A stretch of 64,000 nucleotides of DNA. It comes from Cristatella mucedo. Taxonomy: Eukaryota; Bryozoa; Phylactolaemata; Cristatellidae. Where the stretch lies: assembly GCA_009760855.2 (NCBI GenBank), contig WPIO01000081.1, positions 635,001 through 699,000 of the forward strand. The letters run 5' to 3'. Every line of letters starts with the position of its first letter. The stretch's first letter is position 1. The notes below the pieces were generated by a model. The model was not told where the DNA came from. It was given only the letters and a program-made list of their open reading frames with translations, and ran no database searches. Shown here piece after piece: positions 44,569 through 57,690 of this stretch. The translations under genes were made by a program, and so were the position numbers.

Positions 44569-45617
44569 ATGTCCGAAAACGGTAGCCAGAAAGGCCTCAC
44601 TAAGAAAAGCGTGGAGGATATCCGTTTCACTTCGACTGCAGAACATCATCCGTGCGTAACACAACCAGGAGCCAGCAATGCAACTGACTATGTACAGAAA
44701 GCTTCCAAGAAAAAAGGTAGGAAACCACGAAGAGCCAAGAATGAAAAAGTTGCCACACCTGCACCGCAGAACTCTTTGGTTGATGACTACTGGATTAGTC
44801 AGAAAAGGCCTAAGCTTCGCAGCGAGCTAGAACAGAATCAGTTGTGGGAAGGTTTGCCGTACGACACCGTGCGATCAAAGAAATCCACGAAATCGAAGCC
44901 TAGGTCATCCAATCTAGCATTCGCCGAGGATACAACGAAGAAATCGGCTGAAACTGAATCGTCTGAGAAGCAATCTTCGCTGCCTGATCATGCGAGCTCA
45001 GCCAATGAGCTTGCTTTAGCGCCAGCGGTTGAACGCAGGAACGTGCCCGAATGTCAAACCGAGCATTTCTCTGCAAAGATAAGACCAAAACCTCGCACTG
45101 TCAAGGCGGCAGCGGTGTCAAACGACGGGAAGGCCGCGCAGCAATCGAAATTGGAATTCGCAGCTGAACCTGCTGCCGCCGCCGCCTCCTCCTCCTCCTC
45201 GAATACGAATCTGAATATCGAAGCAATGGAAGTGCGGTCGCATGATCGATCTCCGAGCCCAAACTTGGCCAGCCTTTTTGAGTCGAAAAACGCTAGACGG
45301 AAAATCAGAGACGCGGTGATTCCAAAGCGAAGCCCGAGACTGCAGCAAAAGTCGCAGGTCGCCGGTGTGGGCGTCTTCAGAGGGGACGACTTCCTCTACA
45401 TCAAGCTGAAAAGGAGCAGCTCTAAAGAAAGCCCTCTGGCATTGCGGCCGTCGAAGACTGAGGCCGATTCAGAGTAAGGCCGCCGCCGCCGCCCCGCGCG
45501 TGCGCGCGCCCGCACCTCACCGCGGCCGCCGCCGCCGCCGCTTGTCGCAACTCAAACGACGAGGCCGCTTCAGTTTCTGCTTTCGCCCCCGCCAGACGGT
45601 GAGCCGAGTTACCGCGT

Positions 45618-45711
<94 letters not shown>

Positions 45712-48700
45712 GTAGCAACGAGCTGATGAGCGTTCCTTGTGGCTCTCCGAGAAGAAATATTTTCCGCTTTACTTTGCGGCGTGACCTTCGCAAGCACGGT
45801 AACAGCGTTTAGGCCTGTCTGTCTGTGCATTTTGTCCAAGTTGGCTAAGCACGAAAGATGGAACGAACGAGATACAGCCGGCCGTCTTCGATGCAGTTTT
45901 CCAACGTTGCCCGTTCGAAAGAGAAGCGGCGGCGTTCTCCGTCGGCTGACCGCCGCTTATCTGACTTTCATTCCTTCCTTCCTTCCTTCCTCTAGAAGCA
46001 GCCAAGCAGTTGACCAATCTTGACCTTCCTTCCTTTCATTCCTCTAGAGCAGCCACCGAACAGTAGACCGTCCTAGTGGTCAGCGCCAGTCTACCGCCGA
46101 GCGCCGTCTACCTAGCGCTCTTTTACCCAGCGCTCGCGACCCGCGAATGCGCTCGCGCGAATGGCGCCCTGCGCCATTTTGCAGGCGCTCATTGGGCGAC
46201 GCGTGTCGACACGGCGCCGAAGAACGCACTCCAAGCAGCAACCGCGTGAGTGACGCGGCGTGCCACCTGCCGGGAAGCGGTCGCGCCAGGCGGCTCTTGC
46301 CTTCTGCGCGGCCGCCGCCGCAGCCGCCGCCCGCTTAGATTCGCTGTATCGATTGGTGTCGCACGGGCGAGCCAAGCGAAGCGGCCCGGAACTGGCGCGC
46401 GCGCGCGCTGCGCCTCGAGCTGCGAGCTGCGAGCGCGCGCGCGCGCACTCGCTTCGGCATTTTCACGCCGCCCGCCAGGAGACGGCCGTCGCGTTGCCTT
46501 GGGGAGCGAATCCAACGAATCGAGCGGATGCAAACGCGAGGAAGAGGCGAAAGCGGTAAGTACGGCGTCCCCTCTCGTAACCGAGGCGACCGCTGGCTTC
46601 GTCCAGCGGTCGCAGCCGGGTACTGCAAGCCTGGCTCAGGGAGAAAGCGATCGTAGCAGGCGACCGCTTGCAGGCAATTCGGAGCGGGGAATTCGGACTC
46701 TGAGGAGGTCCAAACGGACCGGCAATCGTCTGGAGAGGACACTCGCTTGTCCGAATACGCCTACTTGCTCTGGTCGAGGTAAGCGCGCGTGTCTGGTTGT
46801 GCGTGCGTGCGTGCGTCGAGTCGCACTCACCGGAGAGCGACTCTCTTTCTCTCCCGTCTTGGCGTCTTGAGTTTGTCACCCAAGATCAGCTTAACGGCAG
46901 ATTCGAGATGTCATTTAAAGAAAAAAACACATTGAAACCGCGTTCTAACAGCGGCGCCAGCTAAACCCAGCCGAATTGTGGCAGTGAAGGTTCTCTAGAA
47001 TTAAGGCCTAATAATTGTTAAACAAGATTTTGGATGCTAAACAAAATTGGCTTGCTATTTCTATGCTATTTATATTGCGATTTATTTATTGCTATATTTC
47101 ATTGCTCGCACATCATATGCTAACGCATCAATTGAAGCCTGGCGAAGCTTCGCACCTTTCGACCGTTGCCTGCTCGTTGCCTGCTTGAACGACCTGCCGT
47201 CCGTCGTTCAGCGAACACCGGAACCAGCTGGAAAAGGACAACCCGGAGCTCAGCAAGGAGCGCATCGATGCCATTATGCTGGTCACGTGGGATAGCTTGG
47301 ATCCGAGAGAGCGCGCGCCGTACATGCAGCGAGCCCGATCAGCCGTCGGCGATGCATTGGCAACGGGCAGCAACAGTCAACCGGAAGCGGTCGGCAGCGG
47401 AAGCGGCGGCGGAAGCGGCGGCGAAAGCGGCGGCGGCGGCGGAGTCGGCGGCGGAGTTCGCAGCGAAGACGGCGGTGGCGGAGTCGACTGCGGCGGCGAA
47501 AGCGGCGGCGGTAGCTGCAGTGGCAGCAGCCGGGTACCCAAGAGCCGACGCAAGGCGAAAAGCCCTCGGCCCAAAGCGACGGCGATGGCCGGTAGGTGAC
47601 AGAGCAGGACCATCAATCGGCTGCTGCGAGCACTTCTCCTCGGCGCGACGTGACTCGACTGCCCCAGCAGTGAACGCTCGCGGCGTCGCGCGTTCCAGTA
47701 AGCGACGTCGAGACGGTGCGCAGCTCTCTCTCTCTCTCTCTCACTCGCTCGCAGCCGTCACATGCAGCTTTCTTCCGCTAACGATCGCTCGCATTCAAAC
47801 GGCCAATACGCATTCAAACGCCAAATACGAGCTTGTTTGGTCTCGCGTCTGTCTCGTTCACTTTCTCGCTCGGAGAGTCCGTAAAAATGCGTAGTCATCA
47901 TTCTTCCGGGATAATCTTCCCTGCAGATACTCCTATTCGGCTGTTTGCAGTTGTAACTTTTAGCAGCGGCTCTCGCCACGAGTTGCCTTGAGGCTGACCC
48001 TGAAGTTAAATGCCATGAAAATGCCTCATGTTTCTCACTTTGCGCTCTTCTAGGTGGTGCATTGGGCGAGACACTGCTAGATAGGCTTTGCTTTAATTTC
48101 TTGTACGATATTCCTAATATAGCAATTGAATCGTTGGAATGTTGGAGAGCTTTATTACATGGAAAAGTTACGCAATTACTGGCTGGCTACCTCTCGGAGA
48201 CCCTCTGGGTTGTCGTTTAGCATTTTGCTGTCTGCAGCAAGCTACGCTTAAATTCACTAAAGTAAATGGCAATAGTGCTACTAGCGCAATCGCATCTGCA
48301 CTAAAATCCTTAGGCCACAAATACAGTAATCATAACGGTACTAGTCCTTGACGACGCGCAATAAAATACCTGTTAAACCTAAGCTCTGAATCGCGGCTAG
48401 TTAATTTTAGATGCAGTACCGATGGTAACCGGATAACTCGGTGCCGGACAATTCGAAGCGGATAATTCGGGACCAAAAAACGGGTAATTCGGAGCGGACA
48501 ATTCGGAGCAGACAATTTGCAATGTATTCATTTTTTATATTTTAAACTTTTTATATTTTATTTATATTTTAATTCATTTTTTATATTTAAAAAATTTTAT
48601 TTATATTACGAACACACTTTCAATTAGTGAGTACATAGTTTTGAAACCTAGACGCTTTCAAATAACCAAGACATTTAAATACACAATAAGTGAGCACATA

Positions 48701-51700
48701 GTAGCTAGGGGGATCAGTGTATATAAGCATGACTGAAAAGGTCAGTGGACAGACACCTTTGGAAATTTAAACTTGCAAGTCCAGCATCATAGTCTGTGAG
48801 ACATTATGGATTGTAGTTAGTTATTTCGTTAGTTTTAGTTTTTTTAATGTGATTTTGTGCAAGAGTTGCTGATATTTGCTATGAATTTTTTTGCAGTAAG
48901 CTAAATTAACTTTACTTTATACGGTATTATAGTTCTATTAAACATGACTAATTAAAAAATTCGTTTAAATTTCAAATTGATATGTTTTAAATATCCTGCT
49001 CCGAATCGTCCTGCGCCGAATTGTCCTGCGCCGAATTGCCCTAGAACCAGTTCTGATATATGGTGGCATTCCAATTTTAAGGAACTCGGCAGAAAAAAGA
49101 AGTTGGTACCTTAATATAACAAATCCACGTCTGTAGCGTAGATCTGTCTACTGGATAGACACAGAAAAATGCATTTGTACGGCACCGGTCGCAGCAATAA
49201 CTCTTGTACGACGCCACAACTCGACTGCATGACTTAGGCATGGCACAATAGGTAACGCGGTTGCTTTTCATGACCTCGGACCCGAAGTCATGGGTTCGAA
49301 TCCTGCAGTGGGCGATCCATATTGGGCGATCCATATTGTCAGTTACCAATATGAAGCATCAATTCTTGTATGAACGGTATATTTTTACTTGAGGTAATGA
49401 AACTTTGCACTTTAAAACTTTTTTTAGACGAAGAACCTTCTTCGATTGCTTCGCAAAATGTGACGGTCGAACGGCGTGATCGAAATCGCTCTGAGGCTAG
49501 CTTCCGGAAGTCGGCGTCACGAGCTGCCGATGAGAAATTCTTTGCTCTAAGAGGAGAAGAGCAAAATAACGTTCTTCGACAAAAAATGATGTTCATGCAG
49601 AAGCACATGAGTAAAGCTCAATACTTGACGATGATTGACGAGTATAAGGTAAAAGTCATTGTCCACGATCCGTGAGTGTATATAGGGTTTGAACATTGAC
49701 CTTGATAAGGCTGGCTATTTGCGGAGGACAAAAATATAAAACGCACCGCATGGCCATGTTTGAACGGCCATGTTTGAACGGCCATGTTTGAACGGCCATG
49801 TTTGAACGGCCATGTTCTTCGCCAGCTCAAGAAGAGCTGCAGCCCGATAAAAGTAAAAATAGGCTGCAATTTATTAAACAAGCTCATTCATAAAGCTGCA
49901 ACCTTAGCAACTGTCATCCTTCTTGCAGCGCGAGAGATAATGAATTGATGCATTGGAATTTGGATCTGTATTAGTTAATTCCTCAGGATATCTGTTCTTG
50001 TGAAGAATCCATGATCTTTGAATGAGACAACCTTCTACGTGAGAGCATGGCAATACTGGCCCGTCAACGTGTCGAACAAAATTTTTAAAGAGATATTTGG
50101 ATCGAATCGTCCTATGCGAAGCGAGCCCATTATAGCAGCGGTAGCTCAAAAGGCTACTGACTGTAAATCGCCATTCGCGGATAAATTCGAGCACAAATGC
50201 TCACCTCTGCTTCTGCTCGCTTGCACTCGTCTGCTCGCCGACTGCAAATATTCTGTCACAGACAACCAAAACGGGTTCTTGCCACAGCGTTTTCCGTATG
50301 GTAACAAACTTGGTCTAAAGCACGGTACCGTGTCAATTTTATTATAGAATGTCTGGTACTTTTTAAGTGGTTTGGTATTCTTGTTTTAGTTAAATGAGTG
50401 GCTTCACATTTATTTTAAGAGTCCAAAATTTGTCATAGGCCTGGCTGACAGGAACTGAGGTTCTGGAAAGCAGTACTCTAAAACATTCAAGTAAATTATT
50501 CCATTATATTAAATGGTGTGATTCAATTTTGTTCAGTGCCGATTTTATTCATTTCAGATTGCATACAGAAACACAAAAGATGCTGTTTTGGAAAATAGTG
50601 CAGCCAGCGATCAGCTCTCCTGCCGAGAGTACTTAGAGAACGTATCCAGAAGGCTGTTGTATGGAAGACTTAAGCACTACGAAAGAAAGCTCTTCCGTCG
50701 CAGCAGCGCACAACCACAGAGCGAGGCTTTTCATGCCTCGGAGCAGAGCAGCAGCAGCAGTGTTAGTCACCCATACTATCTCGGCAAGCCGCAGCAAGCC
50801 GCTCTGATATCGATGCTGCCGTCACCCCAATACGAGCAGCAGACGAATAAAACAGATCGCAGTTCTCCCACTTCCGGACGTCATGCACTTATCGGTGTGC
50901 CATACCAAGCATTTAGCCCATTTAGAAACTACATGGAATTCGAGGACGATCTTGGACTTGTCTTGTCTGCCATAGCTGATCACGAAGCTAAGAATCGCCA
51001 GGAGGTGAGCGATGCTGCCTGTGTACACCAGCACTAACGCTTTGACATGAGTGATCCACAGACTAGCTATATTAATTTTAAAACTCCAAGTCTGGTGTAA
51101 GGTTGTGGAATCAGACGCATGGGAATTTTATGATAATAAGAGCAGCCCTCCTTCGTCTGAGAAGTCGTGTGAGTAGAGGTCTCCTTGGCCTCACTGCCAC
51201 CTCACTATCATGTTTCCAGTGGGTCTTGAAGAGGCCATATTGACATGCATATGACAGCTTTACAAGCTTAACAATTGGATACAAACAATCAGCTAGAAAA
51301 TGCGAGCTAAATACTAGTGAGTCGTCCGACGCCCCCTTTATTTCATTAATAGATTAAGGTTTTAGGGGGAACTCAGAGTACAGCACCCGGTTGTAAGCAC
51401 CGAAAATGTAGATCAGAAGAATGAGGAGGCGCAGGCCTAAGGCAAATGAAGGAGAGATAGATAAATGCAAATTGTAGCTTATTCAGCAGCTGCATTTAAT
51501 GAGCCCTGGGAATGTCAAAAGCCAGGAAAATATAAAATGCTACTAGCCTTCTGTTTCCTAGAACTTAACTGATTTTCCTTTTGAGTTACAGAGGTGGTGA
51601 CATGATATTACACAGGGTAATGCATGAAAAATGAAACTTTCAGCTTGTAAGTTCGTCTAGATTCTTACACTTGGGTGTTGTGACGCCGATACACTAAAAC

Positions 51701-54420
51701 AAGTTTTTGTTGCAGTGCTTTAACGTCGGTATTCTTAAGAACAATGTGCTGACTACAAGGATGGCAAACAAGGTAACTACTTTATCTTTCAGTAAGAGCT
51801 CTGGTGATACAAATTGCTGTTTCTCATATGTGTCAAAATAATAATTATGATAAAATAATGATAATTTATTGTTATAGCGCCATTGAAGAAAAAATAATCT
51901 TTTTCTAGGCACTTTACATATGCTATAAAGGAGGCATGATCAAATGATCAATAGCAACATGCAGGATATCAACAACCATAATATGGTTAGAGATGACGTG
52001 CACAGTGTCGACTTTTAAAATATGATTAGTGGTAGCATGCACTGGGTCAGCAGTGATAAATACACGAAACAATAACAAGGACCCGGGACCTGACGATGCT
52101 GTGAGTAACACGTGCATTTTAGCTATAATAATAATGTACTTGATAATAATAATAATGTACTTGATAAAGCGCCCTCAGAGAACTTAATCTCTTTCTAGGC
52201 GCTTTACATTTGCTGCAAAGGGAAATGCAATTGAATGGTAAGTAAAATCATGCTTAAAAAACAAACAAAATGAATAACATGGTTAGGGGTGACATGCACA
52301 GGGTCAGCATGCAAATGTGGTTAGTGGCAGCATGCACAGTGTCAGCACGCATAAGCACGTGAAGGACGAATCACAGGGACCCACTATATGCTGTCGTAGA
52401 TAGGTGTGTTTTTAAGTTCCTTTTAAATGTGGTCAGGTCAGGGGATGTTCTGACGCAGGTCGGGAGGGAGTTCCAGGCTTTGGGAGCATACGAACTAAAT
52501 GCACGGTCTCCAAAGGATTTGAGGTTTGTACGAGGTATTTCTAGACTGTTGGATTCCGAAAAGCGGGTGGTACGATGCCTGGCCTGATGGGGGGTATGTC
52601 GGAGAGATAGGCTGGAGCCATAGAATGAAGGGACCTAAAAGTGAGCGACAAAACCATGAAGTCAATCCAATAGCTACCTTTTGAATATCGTCAAGTCAGG
52701 GGATCTTGTGACTTCTATCGGTAGTAAGTTCCGGGCTGTAGGAGTATGCAAACTAAAGGCACAGTATCCGCAGGATTTGAGGCTGGTTCTAAGTATAGCT
52801 TGATTTGATTTGATGCTGGCTACGTAGCTAGCTACTAGCTTTAGAACTAGTTACGATTTAAGTCAGAAATTCCTCTCCCATTCAGTAAAGACTAATAGTC
52901 TTCTAGCCCCATATTACCACTGTTCTGCTTGTACGACGCTTATATCTGCTGCTGACATGCATTGCGAACATAATAAATATGTCATTAGCCTCAGGTCATG
53001 TTGCTGCACCTTTCAAATAGGCTGTTGTGAGGCCACTAATTAAGATAGCATAGCTAGACCAAGAGGACTTGAGTAGCTTCCGTCCAGTCGCCCGTTCGTA
53101 TCAAAGACACTAGAACGAGTCATGGCAGGCCAACTGAACTCAAAGCTAGACCTCAAACATAGCAAGTAAGTTTCAGTCTGGGCTTAGAGCCAATCAGTCA
53201 ACAGAGTCATTACTGCTTAAGCTTTATAACAACCTTCGCATGAATGCAGAATAGGATTAAGTCTCTCTATTTACACACTTGATAAAGCGCGCTCAGAGAT
53301 CAAATATATCAATTATATATATAATTATTATTTTTACTGTATGTATGGATGAAGTCCGCTCACGGATGGCTGCAAACTTTCTTAAATTGAATTACGATCA
53401 AACGAACTTACTAGTTATGGGCAAACCAATTGTGATTCAGAAATTAAAAAATATAACGCTGAAAATTCTCTCAGCCACCGTAGCTTCTGTTGAATCTGCA
53501 TTTAGTGTAGGTGTCCTGTTCCTAAGTGACCTTTCATGAGACGACAACACCAGCTTTAGAGTCAAGTCTGCTTACTTTCAGCTACATAGCATGGTTAAAA
53601 CTAGGGCTTTTTAGACAGGGAAATCACATCTAAATTGGTCCAATCCCGTCTTGACTTCTGCATCTCACTGCTTGCTGGTCTACCGGCGTATGCAATCAGG
53701 CACTTAACAGTTGGTGCAAAACTCTGTATCTTGTCCGTCGTGAGCATCGCAGTCGCCACACCACACCACTTCAGTCACCACACCACACCACACCACTGTA
53801 TGTAAACTCCAGAAGCCGTTCATGGTTGCTTGTATTTAAGCCAGTAATTAAAGGAGAGAATCGTGGGATCTTTACTATATTTGAAAAACTTCACGAGTTT
53901 AACTGCCCACTCTTATCTCAACGCTGCAGCGATTTGTCGAGACACTTCCTAGTTACGATGACTATTGATTGGTTACTGTAGTACTGTAGAAGCTCGATAG
54001 AAAGGCCGACTTTCTGAAATTAATATTGCTTCGCTTAACTATTTATAGTTCTGGAGAATCCTACGGGTGGGCTCAAATTCAATCTTTTAACAGACTGCTG
54101 AACTTGACTATTGCTTTTTTCAGAGTGGCATATTACATTCGAGCCCCAGCTTGGAAAAAATTGTGGACATGCTAAAGTCATGCGACCAAAGCCAAATGAC
54201 CTTAATGGTAGGCGATCGATGCATTACAGTTCCTTGCATATACAATGTGCTGATGGAAGAAGATATCATGACCGAACTTTCGGCTTCAGCGTCAACGTTG
54301 CCTATATTAAGCCTGGATGACGTTGAAATTGAGATTGACGACGGCTCCGAAGCGTCTCCATTCGGTTGCAGTAGTGCTGCACTAGTTTTAGAACCTAATT
54401 CACATCTTGTATGCTCTTGA
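44569..54420 (+). CDS. HMG-box nuclear protein, seven exons, 803 residues
   Basis: Exons 44569-45473, 46674-46778, 47212-47591, 49428-49648, 50558-51004, 51716-51772 and 54124-54420 join with phases 2,2,1,0,0,0 to one frame ending at TGA 54418. Exon 1 is Lys/Ser-rich and disordered with basic clusters (KKKGRKPRRAK near residue 48). The HMG box spans exons 2-3: LSEYAYLLWS, then SEHRNQLEKDNPELSKERI and TWDSLDPRERAPYMQRAR, about residues 326-383; an intron interrupts helix 1. A Gly/Ser-rich linker and a basic SRRKAKSPRPK stretch follow. Exon 4 (LRQKMMFMQKHMSKAQYL) may form a coiled coil. Exons 5-7 end in an acidic tail (DDVEIEIDDG). HMG boxes bind DNA with little or strong sequence preference depending on subclass; which applies here is not visible. 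I cannot assign an orthologue. Starts at the first ATG after an in-frame stop. Confidence 0.85.
45620..45712. repeat. (CCG)n trinucleotide repeat, about 31 units, HMG-gene intron 1
   Basis: An uninterrupted ccg run beginning about 145 bp after the exon 1 donor. It is preceded by further ccg-rich DNA from 45478. Confidence 0.97.
48425..49045. mobile_element. MITE-like element with sub-repeat terminal inverted repeats
   Basis: The left end has four to six copies of a ggacaattcggagc-type unit (48430-48520). The right end (48993-49040) carries cctgcgccgaattgtcctg-type units, which are the reverse complement. The interior of about 470 bp is AT-rich and non-coding. It lies in HMG-gene intron 3. 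Target-site duplications are not obvious by eye. Confidence 0.65.
49225..49332 (+). mobile_element. SINE-B head fragment
   Basis: gacttaggcatggcacaata, ggtaacgcggttgctttt, catgacctcggaccc, catgggttcgaatcctgc, gtgggcgatccatatt. It ends just before HMG-gene exon 4. Confidence 0.8.
49748..49816. repeat. 14-bp tandem repeat in HMG-gene intron 4
   Basis: The unit ggccatgtttgaac occurs four times plus partial units. Confidence 0.95.
51850..52095 (-). mobile_element. LINE family 1, 3' UTR and tail
   Basis: On the plus strand: ataatttattgttatagcgc, ctaggcactttacatatgct, then the UTR with atgcacagtgtc-like units. In HMG-gene intron 6. Confidence 0.75.
52130..52800 (-). mobile_element. LINE family 1, two adjacent 3' ends
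   Basis: 52155-52670 is a well-preserved 3' end (complement of the stem-loop, UTR, then the complement of the YAPKAWNS and CVRTSPD blocks). At about 52680-52800 a second, more diverged piece of the same C-terminal region begins with ttttgaatatcgtcaagtc. In HMG-gene intron 6. Confidence 0.8.
52890..53790 (+). mobile_element. LINE family 1, RT domain pieces
   Basis: RT block 1 remnant near 53030-53130 (FRPVARSYQRH-type), then a gap. Next MDEVRSRMAANFLKLNYDQT near 53345, VGVLFLSDLS near 53505, and [19 protein letters not shown]-like to 53700. It ends in a short caccacaccac repeat near 53770. In HMG-gene intron 6. Confidence 0.75.
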
Positions 54421-54649
54421 AAGCTTGTGAATACACTGATTACCTTGGTCACGGGCTGGCACTGAACGAGACTCTCCCAAAGCTGCCACCGTGCGTGATG
54501 CTCTTGAGCACATTTGGTCACGGGCTCGCAAAGCGTTGCAGCGTGCTCATTGCTGTTTACTGAAGTTCAGAGTTATTTACAGTTTGCAGAGACTCGGTTT
54601 GTATGCAGGTGAAAGAAAGCTCGCCTGTTTTTTAATCAGTGCACTATTA

Positions 54650-54990
54650 TTGAGCAGTTGAGGTAGTGAGTAGCTTGGAACTAGCAGCTCAGGACCACTG
54701 AAAAGGATGAGAAATAGTCAGCAGTAGGAGAGCAGTTTTTGTTTCGTAAGAATTTTGGAAGCGAGTTCGACAGTCCTGCAGGGCTAAAGGTTCTGCTCCA
54801 CAGTCTAGGACCTGCAGAGCTAAAGCTTCTACGCTAACAGTCCTTAAGCGGAGAAATGGAACAGCTAATTTATTGTGCATATGGGACCTGAGGCACGGAG
54901 AGGCTGAATCTGGTGCAGCAGTTCAGCTAGGTATAGAAGATCCAAGCCGTGGTGGGCCTTATGGGTTAGCCTAAGAACTTTATACTATCT
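54650..54990 (-). mobile_element. LINE family 2, ORF2 C-terminal fragment
   Basis: The complement of 54655-54980 matches the block at 6640-6940, including NKLAVPFLRLRTV and a duplicated tctaggacctgcagagct phrase. It lies 230 bp after the HMG-gene stop. Confidence 0.8.
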
Positions 54991-55127
54991 GAGCATTATT
55001 AACTGTGCTTGTTTCCCACTAGGTATGCACGTCTATTTAGAAACCGTAGCTATGTTAGGGGTACCAGACACAGCACAACCTCAGCTCGATCTTGTGGGCG
55101 TGCACGTGAAGGCTAAAGAAATGACTG

Positions 55128-55275
55128 CTTTATAATAATGATAATGCACTTGATAAAGCGCCCTCAGAGAACTCAGTCTCTTTCTGAGCGCTTTGCATTT
55201 TCTGCAAAGGGAAACGCGATTGAATGGAGAGTTATATCATGCCTGATAAACAACATGAATAACATCGGATACATG
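55128..55275 (-). mobile_element. LINE family 1 tail
   Basis: On the plus strand: ataataatgataatgcact, tgataaagcgccctcagaga, actcagtctctttctgagcg, tgcaaagggaaacgcg. Confidence 0.8.
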
Positions 55276-55279
55276 TACA

Positions 55280-57455
55280 AACTGGCTGACTCACAGCAGG
55301 TAAGGGACCGCATCTGTGGCGGGCCACTTCCTTACATCAAAGGCCGACCGCTGCGCCGAGTCTATTGCCCAACACCTGCTGCAGGTGGGGGGCATACATT
55401 AGTGGCCGATACTGCTGCACTAATTACAATAACAGAAGCAGCAGGCTCACACAGCACGGGGCTTTCACACGGCTTTTACATAATTTGCTTACTATAGGCG
55501 ACTTGCTAGAATGCTTGTACGCAACGTTTAGCTGATTCTGGACGCCCGTAACCATCGGTCGCTGTCGAATGAATTCTATACGCTGCGGATGGGGACGGGT
55601 CTTCTTATTGATATATTATATATCTTCTTATTATTATCTAATTATGCGTAAAGCACTTCCTTCACGCTGCCGCGTTCCACCACCGTTGGCGTTAATGCCT
55701 CAGAGCGGACGTGTCGCGATCGCCGCGACTCTTCAGGTTCCGGAACTTCACCGCCACTATTCGAGCGGTGGCCGGTGCTAGTGCTTCTGCGAGCGCTCTG
55801 CCAGCGGCCTAATTGTTTCGAGACGAGGATGTCACTACACCGCGTTTGCGGCTGCAGTCAACGAGTGCCCGCCCACGGACTGGAACGCCACGCGGATCAT
55901 GTAAATCGCAGATCAGCGGCCCTCTCAAATACACTTCGCGGTCTATGATCTTACAAGCTTTTAGTCTCGAGTCCGATGCCGGCTTCACAGCGCCAAGCGA
56001 AAAATAAATCGAGCGGGTGTACACCGTCTCTCCGCACATCCGGTCGCCGTCTCGCCGCACAAGACTGCCATATAATGAGCAGCCAGCCGCCTCAGACGGA
56101 GCGACGCCGGAAGCGGCTTCCGCTCAAGGGTCAAGGCTCAATTCAGCCCGCTCGCCGCGAGCGCCGTTACAGCACGTTCCTCTTCAGGGTCCTTTCTCAC
56201 GGGTCCAGCTCAATCGCTAGGGTATCGCTAAAGTTAACCGAAAGAATTTCAACTCAATTCCAGCCATCTTTCTATTTAAACCATTCGCAGCGAGCGTATT
56301 CGCCGCGCGTTTCTCATCGGGGTCCTCAGCCGTCGACTGGCCAGATCGAGGTCGGCGCTCGAGCGACGGACGCGTCCCTTCCGCCGCCGCCGCCTCACCC
56401 CCGCCCTCCGCCTCGGCGCGCCACCGGGCGGGCGACAGCCAAAGGACGGTCTGACTTCAGCGACGGAGTGAGGCGACAAAGGAGGGTGACTCCGAAAGAC
56501 CTTTCGAGGCACAGGAGTCACGCACGACGAGTCGCGACCTAGATGTCGCACTGCTTCAGCTCGGCACAGCGAGTCACCGCCGTTCCTTTCTCCGCTCGCT
56601 ACTGAAATGGCAGAGATAGAATCGCCGCAGCTGCCGCACCTTCAGCTGCTGCTGCTGAATGTTTGCACCTGAAGTTTATTGAGCGAGTGCCGCGCCGTCA
56701 TTTCGTCTCATCTACTATGGATATACATAGAACAGCCAGCGATAGAATAACTTTGAGTGCCCGTTGTGACTTTGTTTCGCTATATCGCATCCGTAAAAGC
56801 CTTAACTTGAACGCTTCGCAATACATACTCTAAAAATAAAGTTTATTCAGGCGATTCCGAAATTTCAAATTGCTTAAGTTCTGGAGAGTTCTCCAGGTTT
56901 ATCGTCGTCATTCTGAAAACCAGTCTTTAAGTTGTCAGACTCTGGCTAATCGCTTGTGTCCTTTACTCACTCCAAGTCCCTCGCAGGCGTTGCCTTTCGC
57001 TACCACTTTCCCACAGCTTGCATCACACAACAGACCGACGTGACGCCATTTCCTCATTTGCCCTCTTCCAAAAACAAGCTGAAAACCATTTCCTTCGGTT
57101 TGTCTGAGTGAATTGTCTTTTTGAGGTATGACCTTATGAAACCATTCACGTTGTGACTATGGGCTACGGCGACATGCTCTTGCAAAAACGCCCTGTTTTC
57201 CCTTTGTGACTTTACCCGTGCATTATTAAGCGAGTTTTACCGGCCGTCGACGGTCCTACTAAAAGGCAGCTGTGATTTTTTTCTACGTGCACTGGGTTAA
57301 TTGTTTTTTATGTTAACTGTGTGACTTTTTATATTGCCTAAGCAGGAAACCTCACTTTTCGTTAGCTGTTGGTTGCTGATTCTCGTGTATTGCGTTTAAA
57401 GCGCCAGCGTAGAGATAAAGTTCTCTTACGTGCTGCGAAAAAATAATAATAATAA
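55280..57455. other. Intergenic; no supported gene
   Basis: Several frames (for example 55976-56542) are GC-composition artefacts. A proline/arginine-rich stretch lies near 56380-56450. No N-terminal exon for the lectin at 58747 was recognised here. Confidence 0.35.
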
Positions 57456-57690
57456 AAGCATACCTGCTAAAGTGTCCTCAAAGAACTCAATCTCTTTCTA
57501 GGCACTTTACATTTTCTGCAAAGGAAACACGATCGGATTATTAGTGGTAGCACGCTCAATAAACAACATGAATAACATGGTTAGGTGTGGAATGCACAGG
57601 GTCAGCATGCAAGTGCGGTTAGTGGCAGCATGCACAGTGTCAGCACGCATAAGCACTTAAAGGACGAATCACAGGGACCCATTCTTATCA
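57445..57690 (-). mobile_element. LINE family 1, 3' UTR and tail
   Basis: On the plus strand: ataataataataaaagc, gtcctcaaagaactcaatct, ctaggcactttacattttct, then UTR phrases gcatgcacagtgtcagcacg. Confidence 0.8.

Noticed and set aside
46250-46870. 206-codon frame across HMG-gene exon 2
   Set aside because: The frame differs from the one that joins to the HMG box; Arg/Ala/Ser-rich GC artefact.
55809-56060. Minus-strand frame with a VKPASDS phrase resembling the start of an F-type lectin
   Set aside because: Only a few residues match, there is no W-W-x-V-D-L block, and it is on the opposite strand from the lectin exon.
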